From Streptomyces hawaiiensis (GTDB lineage Bacteria > Actinomycetota > Actinomycetes > Streptomycetales > Streptomycetaceae), in assembly GCF_004803895.1 (NCBI RefSeq), contig NZ_CP021978.1, positions 2,170,001 to 2,234,000 of the forward strand: a stretch of DNA of 64,000 nucleotides. The letters run 5' to 3'. The position numbers and the translations under genes were made by a program. Positions 1 to 7,849 of this stretch are shown piece by piece; the stretch's first letter is position 1, and each line of letters starts with the position of its first letter. The notes under the pieces were generated by a model that ran no database searches, was not told the origin of the DNA, and saw only the letters and a list, made by a program, of their open reading frames with translations.

Positions 1-1
1 C

Positions 2-1240
2 ACCGACACACGCGTCGTCGGCGCCACCGACCCGTACACCGAGCTCTGGGTGACGGTGAAGCCGCACGAGAACCGCAACCGCCACGGCGGCACGATCTAC
101 GGCTCCTACGACGCCCAGAACACGGGCCGCCTCCAGATCCAGTCCCTCGGCCCGACGGCGGACTTCCCGAAGGCGAACGTGGGCGACACCCTCACCGGGA
201 CCACCACCGGCCCCCTGGACTACAACCAGTTCGGCGGCTACACCCTGGTCGCGAGCGAGCTGGGCACGCTGAAGAGCGCGGGCCTGGAGCGCGAGACGAC
301 CCGCAGGCAGCGCTCCTCCGAACTCGCGGTCGCCACCTACAACGTCGAGAACCTCGACCCGGCCGACGACACGTTCGCCGCCCACGCCTCCGCGATCGTG
401 AACAACCTGAAGTCGCCCGACATCGTGTCCCTGGAGGAGATCCAGGACAACAACGGCGCGAAGAACGACGGCACGGTCGCCGCCGACCAGACGCTGACCA
501 AGCTGATCGACGCGATCGTCGCGGCCGGCGGCCCGACGTACGACTGGCGTTCGATCGACCCGGCCGACGGCATCGACGGCGGCGAGCCGGGCGGCAACAT
601 CCGCCAGGCGTTCCTGTTCAACCCGGAGCGGGTCTCCTTCGCGGACCGCGCGGGCGGCGACGCCACGACGGCCACCGGCGTGACGAAGATCCGCGGCAAG
701 GCGCACCTGACGCTCAGCCCCGGCCGTATCGCGCCCGCCGACGAGGCCTGGAAGAGCAGCCGCAAGCCGCTGGCCGGCGAGTTCGTCTTCCGCGGCCGCT
801 CGGTCTTCGTGATCGCCAACCACTTCAACTCCAAGGGCGGCGACCAGGGCCTGACCGCCCACTACCAGCCGCCGTCCCGCGGCTCCGAGACCCAGCGCCA
901 CCAGCAGGCCACCCTGGTGAACGCCTTCGTCAAGGACATCCTCGACACCCAGAAGAACGCGGACGTCGTCACGCTGGGCGACATCAACGACTTCGAGTTC
1001 TCGCAGACCACGAAGCTCCTCGAGGGCCGCGGCGAACTCTGGTCGGCGATCAAGTCGCTGCCCAGGAGCGAGCGTTACTCCTACGTCTACCAGGGCAACA
1101 GCCAGGTCCTCGACCAGATCCTGATCAGCCCGTCGATCCGCCGCGACTGCGACTTCGAGTACGACAGCGTGCACGTCAACGCGGAGTTCCACGACCAGAT
1201 CAGCGACCACGACCCTCAGGTTCTGCGCTTCCGCCCGTAG
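2..1240 (+). CDS. Secreted endonuclease/exonuclease/phosphatase-family protein (3' part)
   Basis: The reading frame is open to the left edge of the window, so the N-terminus (probably with a signal peptide) is missing. The visible part has an OB-fold-like stretch followed by an endonuclease/exonuclease/phosphatase (EEP) domain of DNase I type. EEP landmarks are TYNVENL at its start, a metal-binding Glu in SLEEIQDN, a catalytic-type His in IANHFNSKGG, GDIND, and the terminal SDHDPQVL. This layout resembles the large extracellular nucleases (ExeM/NucH type) of Streptomyces, which degrade extracellular DNA with divalent metals. A strong hairpin follows the stop. The family is secure; the substrate is inferred. 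Confidence 0.88.
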   Translation, partial: TDTRVVGATDPYTELWVTVKPHENRNRHGGTIYGSYDAQNTGRLQIQSLGPTADFPKANVGDTLTGTTTGPLDYNQFGGYTLVASELGTLKSAGLERETTRRQRSSELAVATYNVENLDPADDTFAAHASAIVNNLKSPDIVSLEEIQDNNGAKNDGTVAADQTLTKLIDAIVAAGGPTYDWRSIDPADGIDGGEPGGNIRQAFLFNPERVSFADRAGGDATTATGVTKIRGKAHLTLSPGRIAPADEAWKSSRKPLAGEFVFRGRSVFVIANHFNSKGGDQGLTAHYQPPSRGSETQRHQQATLVNAFVKDILDTQKNADVVTLGDINDFEFSQTTKLLEGRGELWSAIKSLPRSERYSYVYQGNSQVLDQILISPSIRRDCDFEYDSVHVNAEFHDQISDHDPQVLRFRP

Positions 1241-1252
1241 GACGGCCGGTCG

Positions 1253-1283
1253 GGGCCGGCCGAACGCGCGGTTCGGCCGGCCC
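1253..1283. terminator. Bidirectional hairpin terminator
   Basis: A perfect 13-bp inverted repeat with a 5-nt loop lies between two convergent genes. It lacks a U-tract, which is normal for Streptomyces terminators. Confidence 0.75.
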
Positions 1284-1288
1284 GCCCC

Positions 1289-1993
1289 TCACGGCGTCAG
1301 CCCGAGGACGTGGTCGTAGCGGCTGACGGAGCCGCTGGGCAGCAGGCCCGGCCAGTTCTGCACACGCTTCCACCGCTCGGTCGCGGAACCGACCCCTTCC
1401 CCCGGCGCCGCCAAGGCATCGATATGCGCCTGGGCACTCTCCCACTCGGCGTAGTTGAGGACCCGGGTACCGTCGGTGCTGAGGTGGAAGTGGGCGGAGA
1501 TGCCGCCGGGGCGCGCTTCCGGTTCGCTCGCCAGGGCCTCGAACACCGCGTCGACCCAGGCGCGCTGCCGGTCCTCGTCGGGCCCCTCGAAGCGGACGTC
1601 GACGATGACGACGCATCCCGGAACGGGCGCCGCCGCGCCTTCCCGCCCGGCACTGCGATAGTGCCGGTACCGCCCGATCTCCACCCGCTCGATCCCCGGC
1701 ACGGCGGTGTCGATCTCGTCGACGCGCTCCTGCCGGTGGGCTTTCACGAACGCCTCGAAGGCCTGCTCGCTCCTCCACTGCGAGTAGTGCAGCAGGGTGT
1801 CTCCGTCGTGCCCGGCGTACACGTGGTACCCCAGCAGATCGTCGGTGGGCCAGGGCCGCCGCTCCCACGTCCGCCCGATCGCCTCGACGGCCTGCCGCTG
1901 CCGCTCGGGGGTTCCCACCCGCCAGGTGCTGAAGAACGGGGCGCCGATCCGGGGGTCGGCGGGGTCGGGGTGCTGCTCGGTTCGACGGCTCAT
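1289..1993 (-). CDS. Antibiotic biosynthesis monooxygenase (ABM)-domain protein
   Basis: This 234-residue protein has two tandem ferredoxin-like ABM-type halves. The first contains FFSTWRVGTPERQRQ and LLHYSQWRSEQAFEAF; the second contains VIVDVRFEGPDEDRQ and VLNYAEWESAQAH. Such domains occur in small cofactor-free oxygenases and in heme- or quinone-handling proteins. No substrate can be read from the sequence. The ATG at 1993 is preferred because GGAG lies 7 nt upstream; the frame continues further upstream but crosses the promoter. A MerR-type promoter lies just upstream, so the gene is probably induced by a redox or electrophile signal. Confidence 0.8.
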   Translation of the reverse strand: MSRRTEQHPDPADPRIGAPFFSTWRVGTPERQRQAVEAIGRTWERRPWPTDDLLGYHVYAGHDGDTLLHYSQWRSEQAFEAFVKAHRQERVDEIDTAVPGIERVEIGRYRHYRSAGREGAAAPVPGCVVIVDVRFEGPDEDRQRAWVDAVFEALASEPEARPGGISAHFHLSTDGTRVLNYAEWESAQAHIDALAAPGEGVGSATERWKRVQNWPGLLPSGSVSRYDHVLGLTP

Positions 1994-2031
1994 GAACACT
2001 CCAGTCGTAGCGCCGGTCGCGAACACACCCC

Positions 2032-2062
2032 ACCTTTCAACCTCGACCAAGCTTGAGGTCAA
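2032..2062 (-). promoter_or_regulatory. MerR/SoxR-type promoter with dyad in the spacer
   Basis: On the minus strand a good -35 (TTGACC, 2062-2057) is followed by a dyad at 2059-2040 with arms ACCTC and GAGGT and several further symmetric positions. The nearest -10-like hexamer at 19-bp spacing (AAAGGT) is weak. An overlong spacer filled by a dyad is the hallmark of MerR-family activated promoters. No merR gene is in the window. Confidence 0.6.
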
Positions 2063-2095
2063 GAAGGGGCCGCGCCCCACACGCGACCCCGTCGC

Positions 2096-2461
2096 TCAGT
2101 GATGCCCGTGCGCATGCCTCCACCGCAGCACCCCGACAGCCACCACGGCCCCCGCCGCCCCGGCCACCAGCACCGGCTTCGGATGCCGCATCCCGGCCTG
2201 GACGACGGACCGCACCGGACGAGGCCCCACATGCGTCGCCCTGTCGTGCACGGTGCGCCCGGCCTGCGCGGCACTGCTCCGCAACTGCACCGTCATCGCC
2301 CCGGCCTTGTCCTGCCAATCAGCGGCCCGCGCCCGGGCACGGCCCTTCACATCCGCCTTCCCCGCCAGCCGCTCCACCGTGTTACCGAGTTCACTCCGCG
2401 TCTGCTCGATCTGCCGCCGCAGCTCATCGGGCCCCTTCGCCCCACTCGTCGCGTCCGTCAT
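2096..2461 (-). CDS. DUF3618 family protein
   Basis: This 121-residue protein starts with the DUF3618 signature (GPDELRRQIEQTRSELGNTVERL). A charged helical region follows, then one C-terminal membrane segment (PVLVAGAAGAVVAVGVL) and a His-rich end. DUF3618 proteins are actinobacterial membrane-associated proteins of unknown function, usually next to holin-X-like genes. Its ATG overlaps the stop of the upstream gene by 4 nt (ATGA), so the two are translationally coupled and probably act together at the membrane. Confidence 0.85.
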   Translation of the reverse strand: MTDATSGAKGPDELRRQIEQTRSELGNTVERLAGKADVKGRARARAADWQDKAGAMTVQLRSSAAQAGRTVHDRATHVGPRPVRSVVQAGMRHPKPVLVAGAAGAVVAVGVLRWRHAHGHH

Positions 2462-2877
2462 CGATGCGCCCTCTCCTTGATCTCCTCCACGTCCGCCCTG
2501 ACACTGCCGAGAGTCCGCTCAGGCGTGGGCGGCGCGGCCTTCCGCAGCTGGCCCCGCCCGACAGCCGCCAGGACGGCCGCGATCGCGAACAGCACCCCCG
2601 TCACGATCAGCGCGGCGGCCCATACGGGCAGCACCAGCGAGAGCGCGGCGGCACCCGTCCCGGCCAGGGCGAGGAACCCGGCGTACGCGACGGCACCCGC
2701 CGCCCCGAGCAGCCCGCCGCCGCGTCCCGCGCGCCGCCCCTTCTCGGCCAGCTCCTCCTTGGCGAGAGCCACTTCCTGCCGCATGAGCGTGGAGAGCTGC
2801 TCCGTGGCCTGCCCGACGAGCTCGCCCACGGAGTGGCGCTCGTCGCGCACGGCCCGATGATCCATGGTCCCTGTCAC
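2458..2877 (-). CDS. Phage-holin-like membrane protein (Act_Hol-X family)
   Basis: This 139-residue protein opens with an amphipathic stretch typical of actinobacterial holin-X proteins (VGELVGQATEQLSTLMRQEV, then ALAKEEL). Two hydrophobic segments follow (about residues 55-80 and 86-108), then a charged tail. It is a chromosomal membrane protein, not evidence of a prophage. The GTG at 2877 is chosen because AGGAGG lies about 9 nt upstream; the longer open frame has no ribosome-binding site. It forms an operon with the DUF3618 gene. Confidence 0.82.
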   Translation of the reverse strand: MTGTMDHRAVRDERHSVGELVGQATEQLSTLMRQEVALAKEELAEKGRRAGRGGGLLGAAGAVAYAGFLALAGTGAAALSLVLPVWAAALIVTGVLFAIAAVLAAVGRGQLRKAAPPTPERTLGSVRADVEEIKERAHR

Positions 2878-3036
2878 GGTGTTCCGCCTCCTCTCGAAGT
2901 CAGGAACACCCGGGTACCCGGGCGGCCCCGCCGCTACCCCTGAGAGTCGCCCCCGGCGACACGGACGGTCGACCCCGCGGACACCCACCGCGACAGGGCG
3001 CGAGCAGAACGACCCCACCGTCAAACCCAAGCAGAA

Positions 3037-3064
3037 CTTAACGCTACTCGGTAGCAAAATTAAG
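3037..3064. promoter_or_regulatory. Dyad and probable promoter upstream of dapA
   Basis: A nested inverted repeat (GCTAC-TCG-GTAGC inside CTTAA...TTAAG) lies 36 bp before the dapA start. TTAACG and TAAGTG are spaced 17 bp across it, so it may be an operator over the promoter. The region is AT-rich relative to its surroundings. Confidence 0.4.
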
Positions 3065-3099
3065 TGGAGCTACACGAAGGGGCTGCCGACACTACCCGC

Positions 3100-3984
3100 A
3101 TGACGACACCCTTCGGCCGCACCCTCTGTGCCATGATCACTCCCCTCACCCCGTCGGGGGCCGTGGACCTCGACGGCGCCCAGCACCTCGCCACCCACCT
3201 GGTGGCGAACGGCTGCGACGGCTTGGTCCTCTCCGGCACGACGGGCGAGTCCCCCACCACCACGGACGCCGAGAAGTCGGCCCTCGTCGCTGCCGTCCGG
3301 GAGGCGGTGGGCGACCGGGCGAAGGTCGTCACCGGCATCGGCACGCCCGACACCCGCCACACCACCGAACTGGCCCGGGAAGCCGAAAAGGCGGGAGCGG
3401 ACGGCCTGTTGGTGGTGTCTCCGTACTACAGCCGCCCCCCGCAGGACGCGATCGAGGCCCACTTCCGAGAGGTCGCGGACGCCTCCGGACTCCCGCTCAT
3501 GCTCTACGACATCCCGGCCCGCACCGGCTCCCGCGTCGAGCCGGAGACGATCCTCCGCCTCGCCGACCATCCCAGGATCGTCGCGGTCAAGGACTGCTCC
3601 TACGACTTCCTGGGCGCCCAGAAGGTACTGGCCCGCACGGCCCTGGCGTACTACGCGGGATGCGACGAACACAACCTCGCGCTGTACGCCGTGGGCGGCA
3701 CGGGTTACGTCAGTACGGTCGCGAACGTGACCCCGAACCATCTCCGAGCGGTCCTGGACGCGTTCGACGCGGGCGACACGGCCCGGGCGGCCCGCCTCCA
3801 GCAGCAGGCCACCCCCCTCATCGAGGCGATCATGTCGGCGGGCCTGCCGGGCTCCGTCACGGTCAAGGCACTCCTGAGCGCCCTGGCCCTCCCCGCAGGG
3901 CCGGTCCGCGCCCCGCTCCGGGCCGCCGGCCCGGCCACGACCGCCAGCCTGCTGTCGCTCCACGCGGACCTCGCCGGGACCTGA
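3100..3984 (+). CDS. dapA: 4-hydroxy-tetrahydrodipicolinate synthase (DapA family)
   Basis: This 294-residue TIM-barrel protein belongs to the DHDPS/N-acetylneuraminate-lyase superfamily. It has the GTTGES loop (46-51), the tyrosine pair in SPYYSRPP, Tyr136 and Arg141 in LYDIPARTG, and the Schiff-base Lys164 in VAVKD. DHDPS condenses pyruvate with aspartate semialdehyde in the lysine/diaminopimelate pathway. Streptomyces genomes carry more than one dapA-like gene; dapD about 3 kb away supports a lysine role, but a related aldolase activity is possible. The ATG at 3100 fits family N-termini, although the nearest purine-rich motif (GAAGGGG) is 17 nt away; a GTG at 3064 lies inside the promoter-like dyad. 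Confidence 0.9.
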   Translation: MTTPFGRTLCAMITPLTPSGAVDLDGAQHLATHLVANGCDGLVLSGTTGESPTTTDAEKSALVAAVREAVGDRAKVVTGIGTPDTRHTTELAREAEKAGADGLLVVSPYYSRPPQDAIEAHFREVADASGLPLMLYDIPARTGSRVEPETILRLADHPRIVAVKDCSYDFLGAQKVLARTALAYYAGCDEHNLALYAVGGTGYVSTVANVTPNHLRAVLDAFDAGDTARAARLQQQATPLIEAIMSAGLPGSVTVKALLSALALPAGPVRAPLRAAGPATTASLLSLHADLAGT

Positions 3985-5196
3985 TCACCGCTCCGCGAAC
4001 ACCGGCTCCCACCGCCCCTTGCTGTTGTCCTTGGGAGACCGGAAGTCGCTGAGCGGGGTGGTCTTCTGGCCGCCGATGGTCACCAGCACCAGCCGCTGGT
4101 GGAACTCGTTCCCGTCCGGCCCGATGTCCCAGGCGACGAGCGAGTTCCCGTCCGCCCAGGCGAGCAGCTGCTGCCCACGTACCTCGCGCTGCTTCCCGGT
4201 GCGGGCGTCGAGGACGAAGGACGACGTCTTCCAGTTCCGCCCCGCGAACGGGCCGGCGACGAGCTGCCCGTCCGGTGACACCCCCGCGTCGACGGACCAG
4301 TCGCGGTACCGCTCCAGCGCCGGCGGGGCGACTTCCCGGCCGGTGAAGTCGTAGAACTTCTCGCCGGGTTCGGTGGGCATCCCGGACCAGACGAGACGGC
4401 TGTCGCGGGTGAAGGCGAAGTCCTGACGGGAGTTGATGAACGTCTCGGGGTTGTGCGCACCGCCGCCGATCTCCACCCCGGTCCAGGAGCTGCTCCCGGA
4501 CGCCACGTCGATGACATGGAACCCGGTCCGGTCCGACTGCGTGAACGGGGCCTCCCAGCCCTCCGCCCCGTCGACCTTCACCCGGCGGTCGGGATTCTTG
4601 CTGTACGTCGTCGCGACGAGCTTCCTGCCGTCGGTGGAGAACTCCACTCCAGCCACCGGCCGGTCGACCGGGATCCACCGCTTGACCTGTCCGCTCGCCA
4701 GGTCGAGCAGCCCGATGCGCGGTACGGGCAGGTTCCGCTCCAGCACGGCGGCGGTCGTCATTCCGGGGGCGATCGCGACGTACGACCACCGGTCGTCCTT
4801 CGCGTACTTCTTCGTCTTCGGGTTCAGCAGCCAGTACGTGCGCTGCGAAACGGCACGGTCGGCGGACTGCTCGACGACCGTTCCGATGAAGTACGCGGCC
4901 AGCGCGACCCGCCCGGCCGCGATCATGTCGCGCGGCGGCGACTGGTCCGGGTGGGGGGTGATGCCGGTCTGCTCGACCCCGCCCGAGGGGCGTACGTCCT
5001 GCTTGCCGGAGTCCAGGACGGGCACGGCCACGACGACGGCGATCACGGCTGCTGCCGCCGCGGCGACGGTCGCGAGCCGTCGGCTGCGACGGCGCCGCCG
5101 GACCGACAGCACCCGCTCAGCGAAGCCGGGACCTGCGGGCGGCTGCCCCTCGGCCTGGTCGCGCAGTGCGTCACGCACGAGTTCGTCGACGTTCAC
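3985..5196 (-). CDS. Membrane-anchored TolB-like protein, putative anti-sigma partner
   Basis: The protein has 403 residues. A short cytoplasmic N-terminus (about 40 residues ending in an Arg-rich stop-transfer stretch) is followed by one membrane segment at about 41-61. About 340 extracytoplasmic residues follow, with repeated strand motifs such as RKLVATTYSKN, RLVWSGMP and GQLVAGPFAGR that resemble a TolB/WD-type beta-propeller. Its GTG overlaps the stop of the sigma-factor gene by 4 nt (GTGA). This topology and coupling suggest it senses the envelope and controls the sigma factor. No zinc-binding anti-sigma HxxxCxxC motif is visible, so the anti-sigma role is inference. Its stop abuts the dapA stop with no gap. 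Confidence 0.72.
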   Translation of the reverse strand: MNVDELVRDALRDQAEGQPPAGPGFAERVLSVRRRRRSRRLATVAAAAAAVIAVVVAVPVLDSGKQDVRPSGGVEQTGITPHPDQSPPRDMIAAGRVALAAYFIGTVVEQSADRAVSQRTYWLLNPKTKKYAKDDRWSYVAIAPGMTTAAVLERNLPVPRIGLLDLASGQVKRWIPVDRPVAGVEFSTDGRKLVATTYSKNPDRRVKVDGAEGWEAPFTQSDRTGFHVIDVASGSSSWTGVEIGGGAHNPETFINSRQDFAFTRDSRLVWSGMPTEPGEKFYDFTGREVAPPALERYRDWSVDAGVSPDGQLVAGPFAGRNWKTSSFVLDARTGKQREVRGQQLLAWADGNSLVAWDIGPDGNEFHQRLVLVTIGGQKTTPLSDFRSPKDNSKGRWEPVFAER

Positions 5197-5750
5197 TGAC
5201 GCACCTCCACGGGCGAGTAGTCGGGGGAGGGCCGCTGTTCGGCGGCGGCCGGGCCGAGGGCGGCCAGCTCGGGCGCGAGGGCGCGCAGCCGGGCGAGGGA
5301 ACGATGGGTGGCGGACCGTACGGTGCCGACGGAGCAGCCCAGGATGCGGGCCACGTCGCCCTCGGGCAGATCCTCGAAGTAGCGCAGCACGAGCACGGTG
5401 CGCTGCCGGGCGGTCAGCCGGGCCAGCGCGCCGCGCATCACCAGACGCAGCTCGGCGGCGCCGGAGGCGTCCGGCTCGGTGCCGGTCTCCGGCGGTTCGG
5501 CGACGCTCAGTTCACGCCTCGGCCACTTCAGCCGCCAGCGGCTGACCTGCTGCCGGTAGAGGACCTGCCGGACGTACGCCTCGGGCTCGTCGATGCGGTG
5601 CCAGCGACCCGCCGCCTTGATCAGCGCGTTCTGGAGCAGGTCCTCGCCCGCGTGCCGGTCGCCGCCGCTGAGCAGGACGGCGGTCTTCAGTAGCGCGGAC
5701 GACCGGTTCGCCACGAACTCCCGGAAACTCTCCTGCGCTTCGGCATCCAT
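5193..5750 (-). CDS. SigE-family ECF RNA polymerase sigma factor
   Basis: This 185-residue sigma-70 factor has region 2 (ALLKTAVLLSGGDRHAGEDL through EPEAYVRQVLYRQ) and region 4 (LTARQRTVLVLRYFEDLPE, then the HTH GCSVGTVRSATHRSLARL). It lacks regions 1 and 3, as in extracytoplasmic-function factors. It probably directs a small regulon in response to the membrane protein encoded just downstream. The ATG at 5750 has GAAGG 5 nt upstream; a GTG at 5756, adding two residues, also has an acceptable site. A strong terminator separates it from the upstream small gene. Confidence 0.92.
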   Translation of the reverse strand: MDAEAQESFREFVANRSSALLKTAVLLSGGDRHAGEDLLQNALIKAAGRWHRIDEPEAYVRQVLYRQQVSRWRLKWPRRELSVAEPPETGTEPDASGAAELRLVMRGALARLTARQRTVLVLRYFEDLPEGDVARILGCSVGTVRSATHRSLARLRALAPELAALGPAAAEQRPSPDYSPVEVRQ

Positions 5751-5854
5751 CGTCACCTTCGCTCTCCCCCGGGGCGAAACCCTGTGTCCGGCCCCCGTAC
5801 TCCCTGTGACGCGTGCGGGGGCGCGCCGCTATGCCACCGGCCGGCAACGAGAAT

Positions 5855-5896
5855 GGGACGGCCCGCACCGCAGTCACCTGCGGTGCGGGCCGTCCC
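5855..5896 (-). terminator. Long perfect hairpin terminator
   Basis: Perfect 19-bp arms with a 4-nt loop (tcac) lie 15 bp beyond the stop of the small secreted-protein gene, before the sigma-factor gene. It is one of the strongest hairpins in the window. Confidence 0.85.
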
Positions 5897-5911
5897 GTCT
5901 TGTCTGCCGGC

Positions 5912-6139
5912 TCAGTTCCAGGCGTACCCGTCACCGAACAGCAGCGTGTGCTCCAGCACGTCCTCCGCCGGGTCGTCGATCTGACCGACGTTGACGTTGA
6001 CCAGACCGACCCGGTGGCCGTTGTGCGAGCCCGTGTTGGTCTCGTCGGCGTGCGCGGCGCCCGCCGGCAGCCAGCACACCGCCAGCGCCGCGACCACCCC
6101 GGCCAGCCGGAGCCCGGCCCGCCCCCGCTCGTTCCTCAT
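5912..6139 (-). CDS. Small secreted protein
   Basis: The 75-residue product has a clear Sec signal peptide: basic N-region, hydrophobic core LAGVVAALAVCWLPAG, and an AHA site cleaving after about residue 31. The mature peptide is about 44 residues, starts DETNTGSHNG and ends LLFGDGYAWN. The ATG is preceded by GAGGA. No Cys remains in the mature part, so there is no disulfide or lipid anchor. I do not recognise the family. The NVNVGQ stretch and size recall small Streptomyces surface peptides such as chaplins, but the chaplin motif is absent. The gene has its own terminator. Confidence 0.7.
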   Translation of the reverse strand: MRNERGRAGLRLAGVVAALAVCWLPAGAAHADETNTGSHNGHRVGLVNVNVGQIDDPAEDVLEHTLLFGDGYAWN

Positions 6140-6255
6140 GACCCGGTCCTCGTTTCGTCGTTCGGCGTCTGATCGGACACTGCGTCCACCCGTTCATCTG
6201 CCAAAACCACCGCGAGGTCACGCCGGGTCATCCGTACGGGATCATCGCGGGACCG

Positions 6256-7245
6256 TCAGTTGTGGCTGTGGAGGATCTCGTTCAGCCCGCCCCACACCGC
6301 GTTGTTCGGCCGGGCCTCGACCGTGCCGGTGACCGAGTTGCGGCGGAAGAGGATGTTGGAGGCGCCGGACAGCTCGCGGGCCTTGATGATCTGGCCGTCG
6401 GGCATGGTGACGCGGGTGCCGGCGGTGACGTAGAGGCCGGCCTCGACGACGCACTCGTCGCCGAGCGCGATGCCCACGCCCGCCTCGGCACCGATCAGGC
6501 AGCGCTCACCGATGGAGATGATGACGTTGCCGCCGCCGGAGAGGGTGCCCATCGTGGAGGCGCCGCCGCCGATGTCCGAGCCGTCGCCGATCACGACACC
6601 GGCGGAGATGCGGCCCTCGACCATCGAGGTGCCGAGCGTGCCGGCGTTGAAGTTGACGAAGCCCTCGTGCATGACCGTGGTGCCCTCGGCGAGGTGGGCG
6701 CCGAGGCGCACCCGGTCGGCGTCGGCGATGCGGACGCCCTTGGGGGCCACGTAGTCCGTCATGCGCGGGAACTTGTCGACGGAGGTCACCTGGAGGTGCA
6801 GGCCCTCGGCGCGGGCGTTCAGCCGCACCTTCTCGAGGTCGTCGACGGCGACCGGGCCGAGCGAAGTCCAGGCGACGTTGGAGAGGAAGCCGAAGATGCC
6901 GTCCAGGCTCTGGCCGTGCGGCTTGACCAGGCGGTGGGAGAGCAGGTGCAGACGCAGGTAGGTATCGTGCGCGTCGATCGGCTTCTCGTCGAGCGAGGCG
7001 ATGACCGTGCGGACCGCGACCACCTCGACGCCCCGGCGGGCGTCCGGGCCGATCGCCGCGGTCGCGCCACCACCGAGCAGCTCCGCGGCACGCTCGGCGG
7101 ACAGCCGCTCGGTGCCGGACGGGCCGGGCTGGTCGGCCAGCTCGGGCGCGGGGAACCAGGTGTCGAGAACGGTGCCGTCGGCGGCGATCGTGGCGAGGCC
7201 GGCGGCCACGGCGCCGGTGGTGCGAGGAGCAGTCGTGTCGGTCAT
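6256..7245 (-). CDS. dapD: 2,3,4,5-tetrahydropyridine-2,6-dicarboxylate N-succinyltransferase
   Basis: The 329-residue protein is the actinobacterial DapD type: an N-terminal alpha/beta domain then a left-handed beta-helix of hexapeptide repeats (for example [17 protein letters not shown] and [16 protein letters not shown]). It transfers succinyl from succinyl-CoA to tetrahydrodipicolinate in the succinylase route to meso-diaminopimelate and lysine. The ATG at 7245 has no Shine-Dalgarno sequence but has TAGGTT 6 nt upstream, suggesting a leaderless transcript. The dapA paralogue lies about 2.3 kb beyond its 3' end. Confidence 0.95.
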   Translation of the reverse strand: MTDTTAPRTTGAVAAGLATIAADGTVLDTWFPAPELADQPGPSGTERLSAERAAELLGGGATAAIGPDARRGVEVVAVRTVIASLDEKPIDAHDTYLRLHLLSHRLVKPHGQSLDGIFGFLSNVAWTSLGPVAVDDLEKVRLNARAEGLHLQVTSVDKFPRMTDYVAPKGVRIADADRVRLGAHLAEGTTVMHEGFVNFNAGTLGTSMVEGRISAGVVIGDGSDIGGGASTMGTLSGGGNVIISIGERCLIGAEAGVGIALGDECVVEAGLYVTAGTRVTMPDGQIIKARELSGASNILFRRNSVTGTVEARPNNAVWGGLNEILHSHN

Positions 7246-7251
7246 GAGGGC

Positions 7252-7257
7252 AACCTA
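7252..7257 (-). promoter_or_regulatory. dapD -10 hexamer (leaderless start)
   Basis: TAGGTT on the minus strand ends 6 nt before the dapD ATG, so transcription should begin at or next to the start codon. No convincing -35 is seen. Confidence 0.45.
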
Positions 7258-7261
7258 ACCG

Positions 7262-7849
7262 GCGGACGCCGATGGATGCGAACCGGTGTGGGGGCGTCTC
7301 ACGGGACGGGCGGTATCCCCCCGTCGAAGACGCCCCTCAGCAGCACGGACACCCCACCCACGCACGCCTCCGGGGGACAACCCCCGCCCGACGGTCCCCC
7401 CTCCCCATGCCGGCGCCCCGGCCTACGGACACCTCACCCACGCACGCCTCCGGGGGACAGCCCCCGCCCGACGGTCGCCCCTCCCATACCGGCGCCCCGG
7501 CCTACGGACGCTCCGCCCACGCACGCCTCCCCCACCAACAGCTCCGCCGATGGGCGGAGCCCCCACGACGCCCCGGCCGGGCAGACCCCCGCCAGGGCCC
7601 CGCCCGCGGCCGCCCCTCCCCTACCGACATCCCCGCCCTACGGACACCCCACCACACGCCTCCCCCACGGAGGCCCCGCCGGGCAGGGGCCGGCAGGGCC
7701 CCCGCCCACGCACGCCCTCCCATGGCCGCTCCCCTCGACTGACGCCCCGCCCGGAACGCCCCGCCCACAGACGCTCCTCCCCATACCGACACCCTCGACC
7801 CACGGACGACCCGCCCACAGACGCCCCCGGTGCGCCCCCGCGCACCGGC
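7262..7849. repeat. Low-complexity intergenic tract with degenerate ~80-bp tandem repeats
   Basis: This 588-bp gene-free tract is very C-rich on the plus strand. The clearest unit, beginning CGGACACC and running through CACGCACGCCTCCGGGGGAC to GCGCCCCGGCCTA, occurs at 7346-7425 and 7426-7504 (80 and 79 bp). More divergent copies carry the sub-motif CGGAC-CCCACGCACGCCTC further on. A hairpin with 8-bp arms lies at 7541-7560. The G-runs on the minus strand could form quadruplexes. Frames run through it on both strands but encode only Pro/Arg/His-rich repeats without a ribosome-binding site, so I call no gene. Confidence 0.75.

Noticed and set aside
2458..2877. Holin-like gene as evidence of a prophage
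   Set aside because: The Act_Hol-X/DUF3618 pair is a normal chromosomal unit and no other phage genes are near.
7346..7520. CRISPR-like array
   Set aside because: The repeats are contiguous 80-bp tandems without unique spacers and no cas genes are present.
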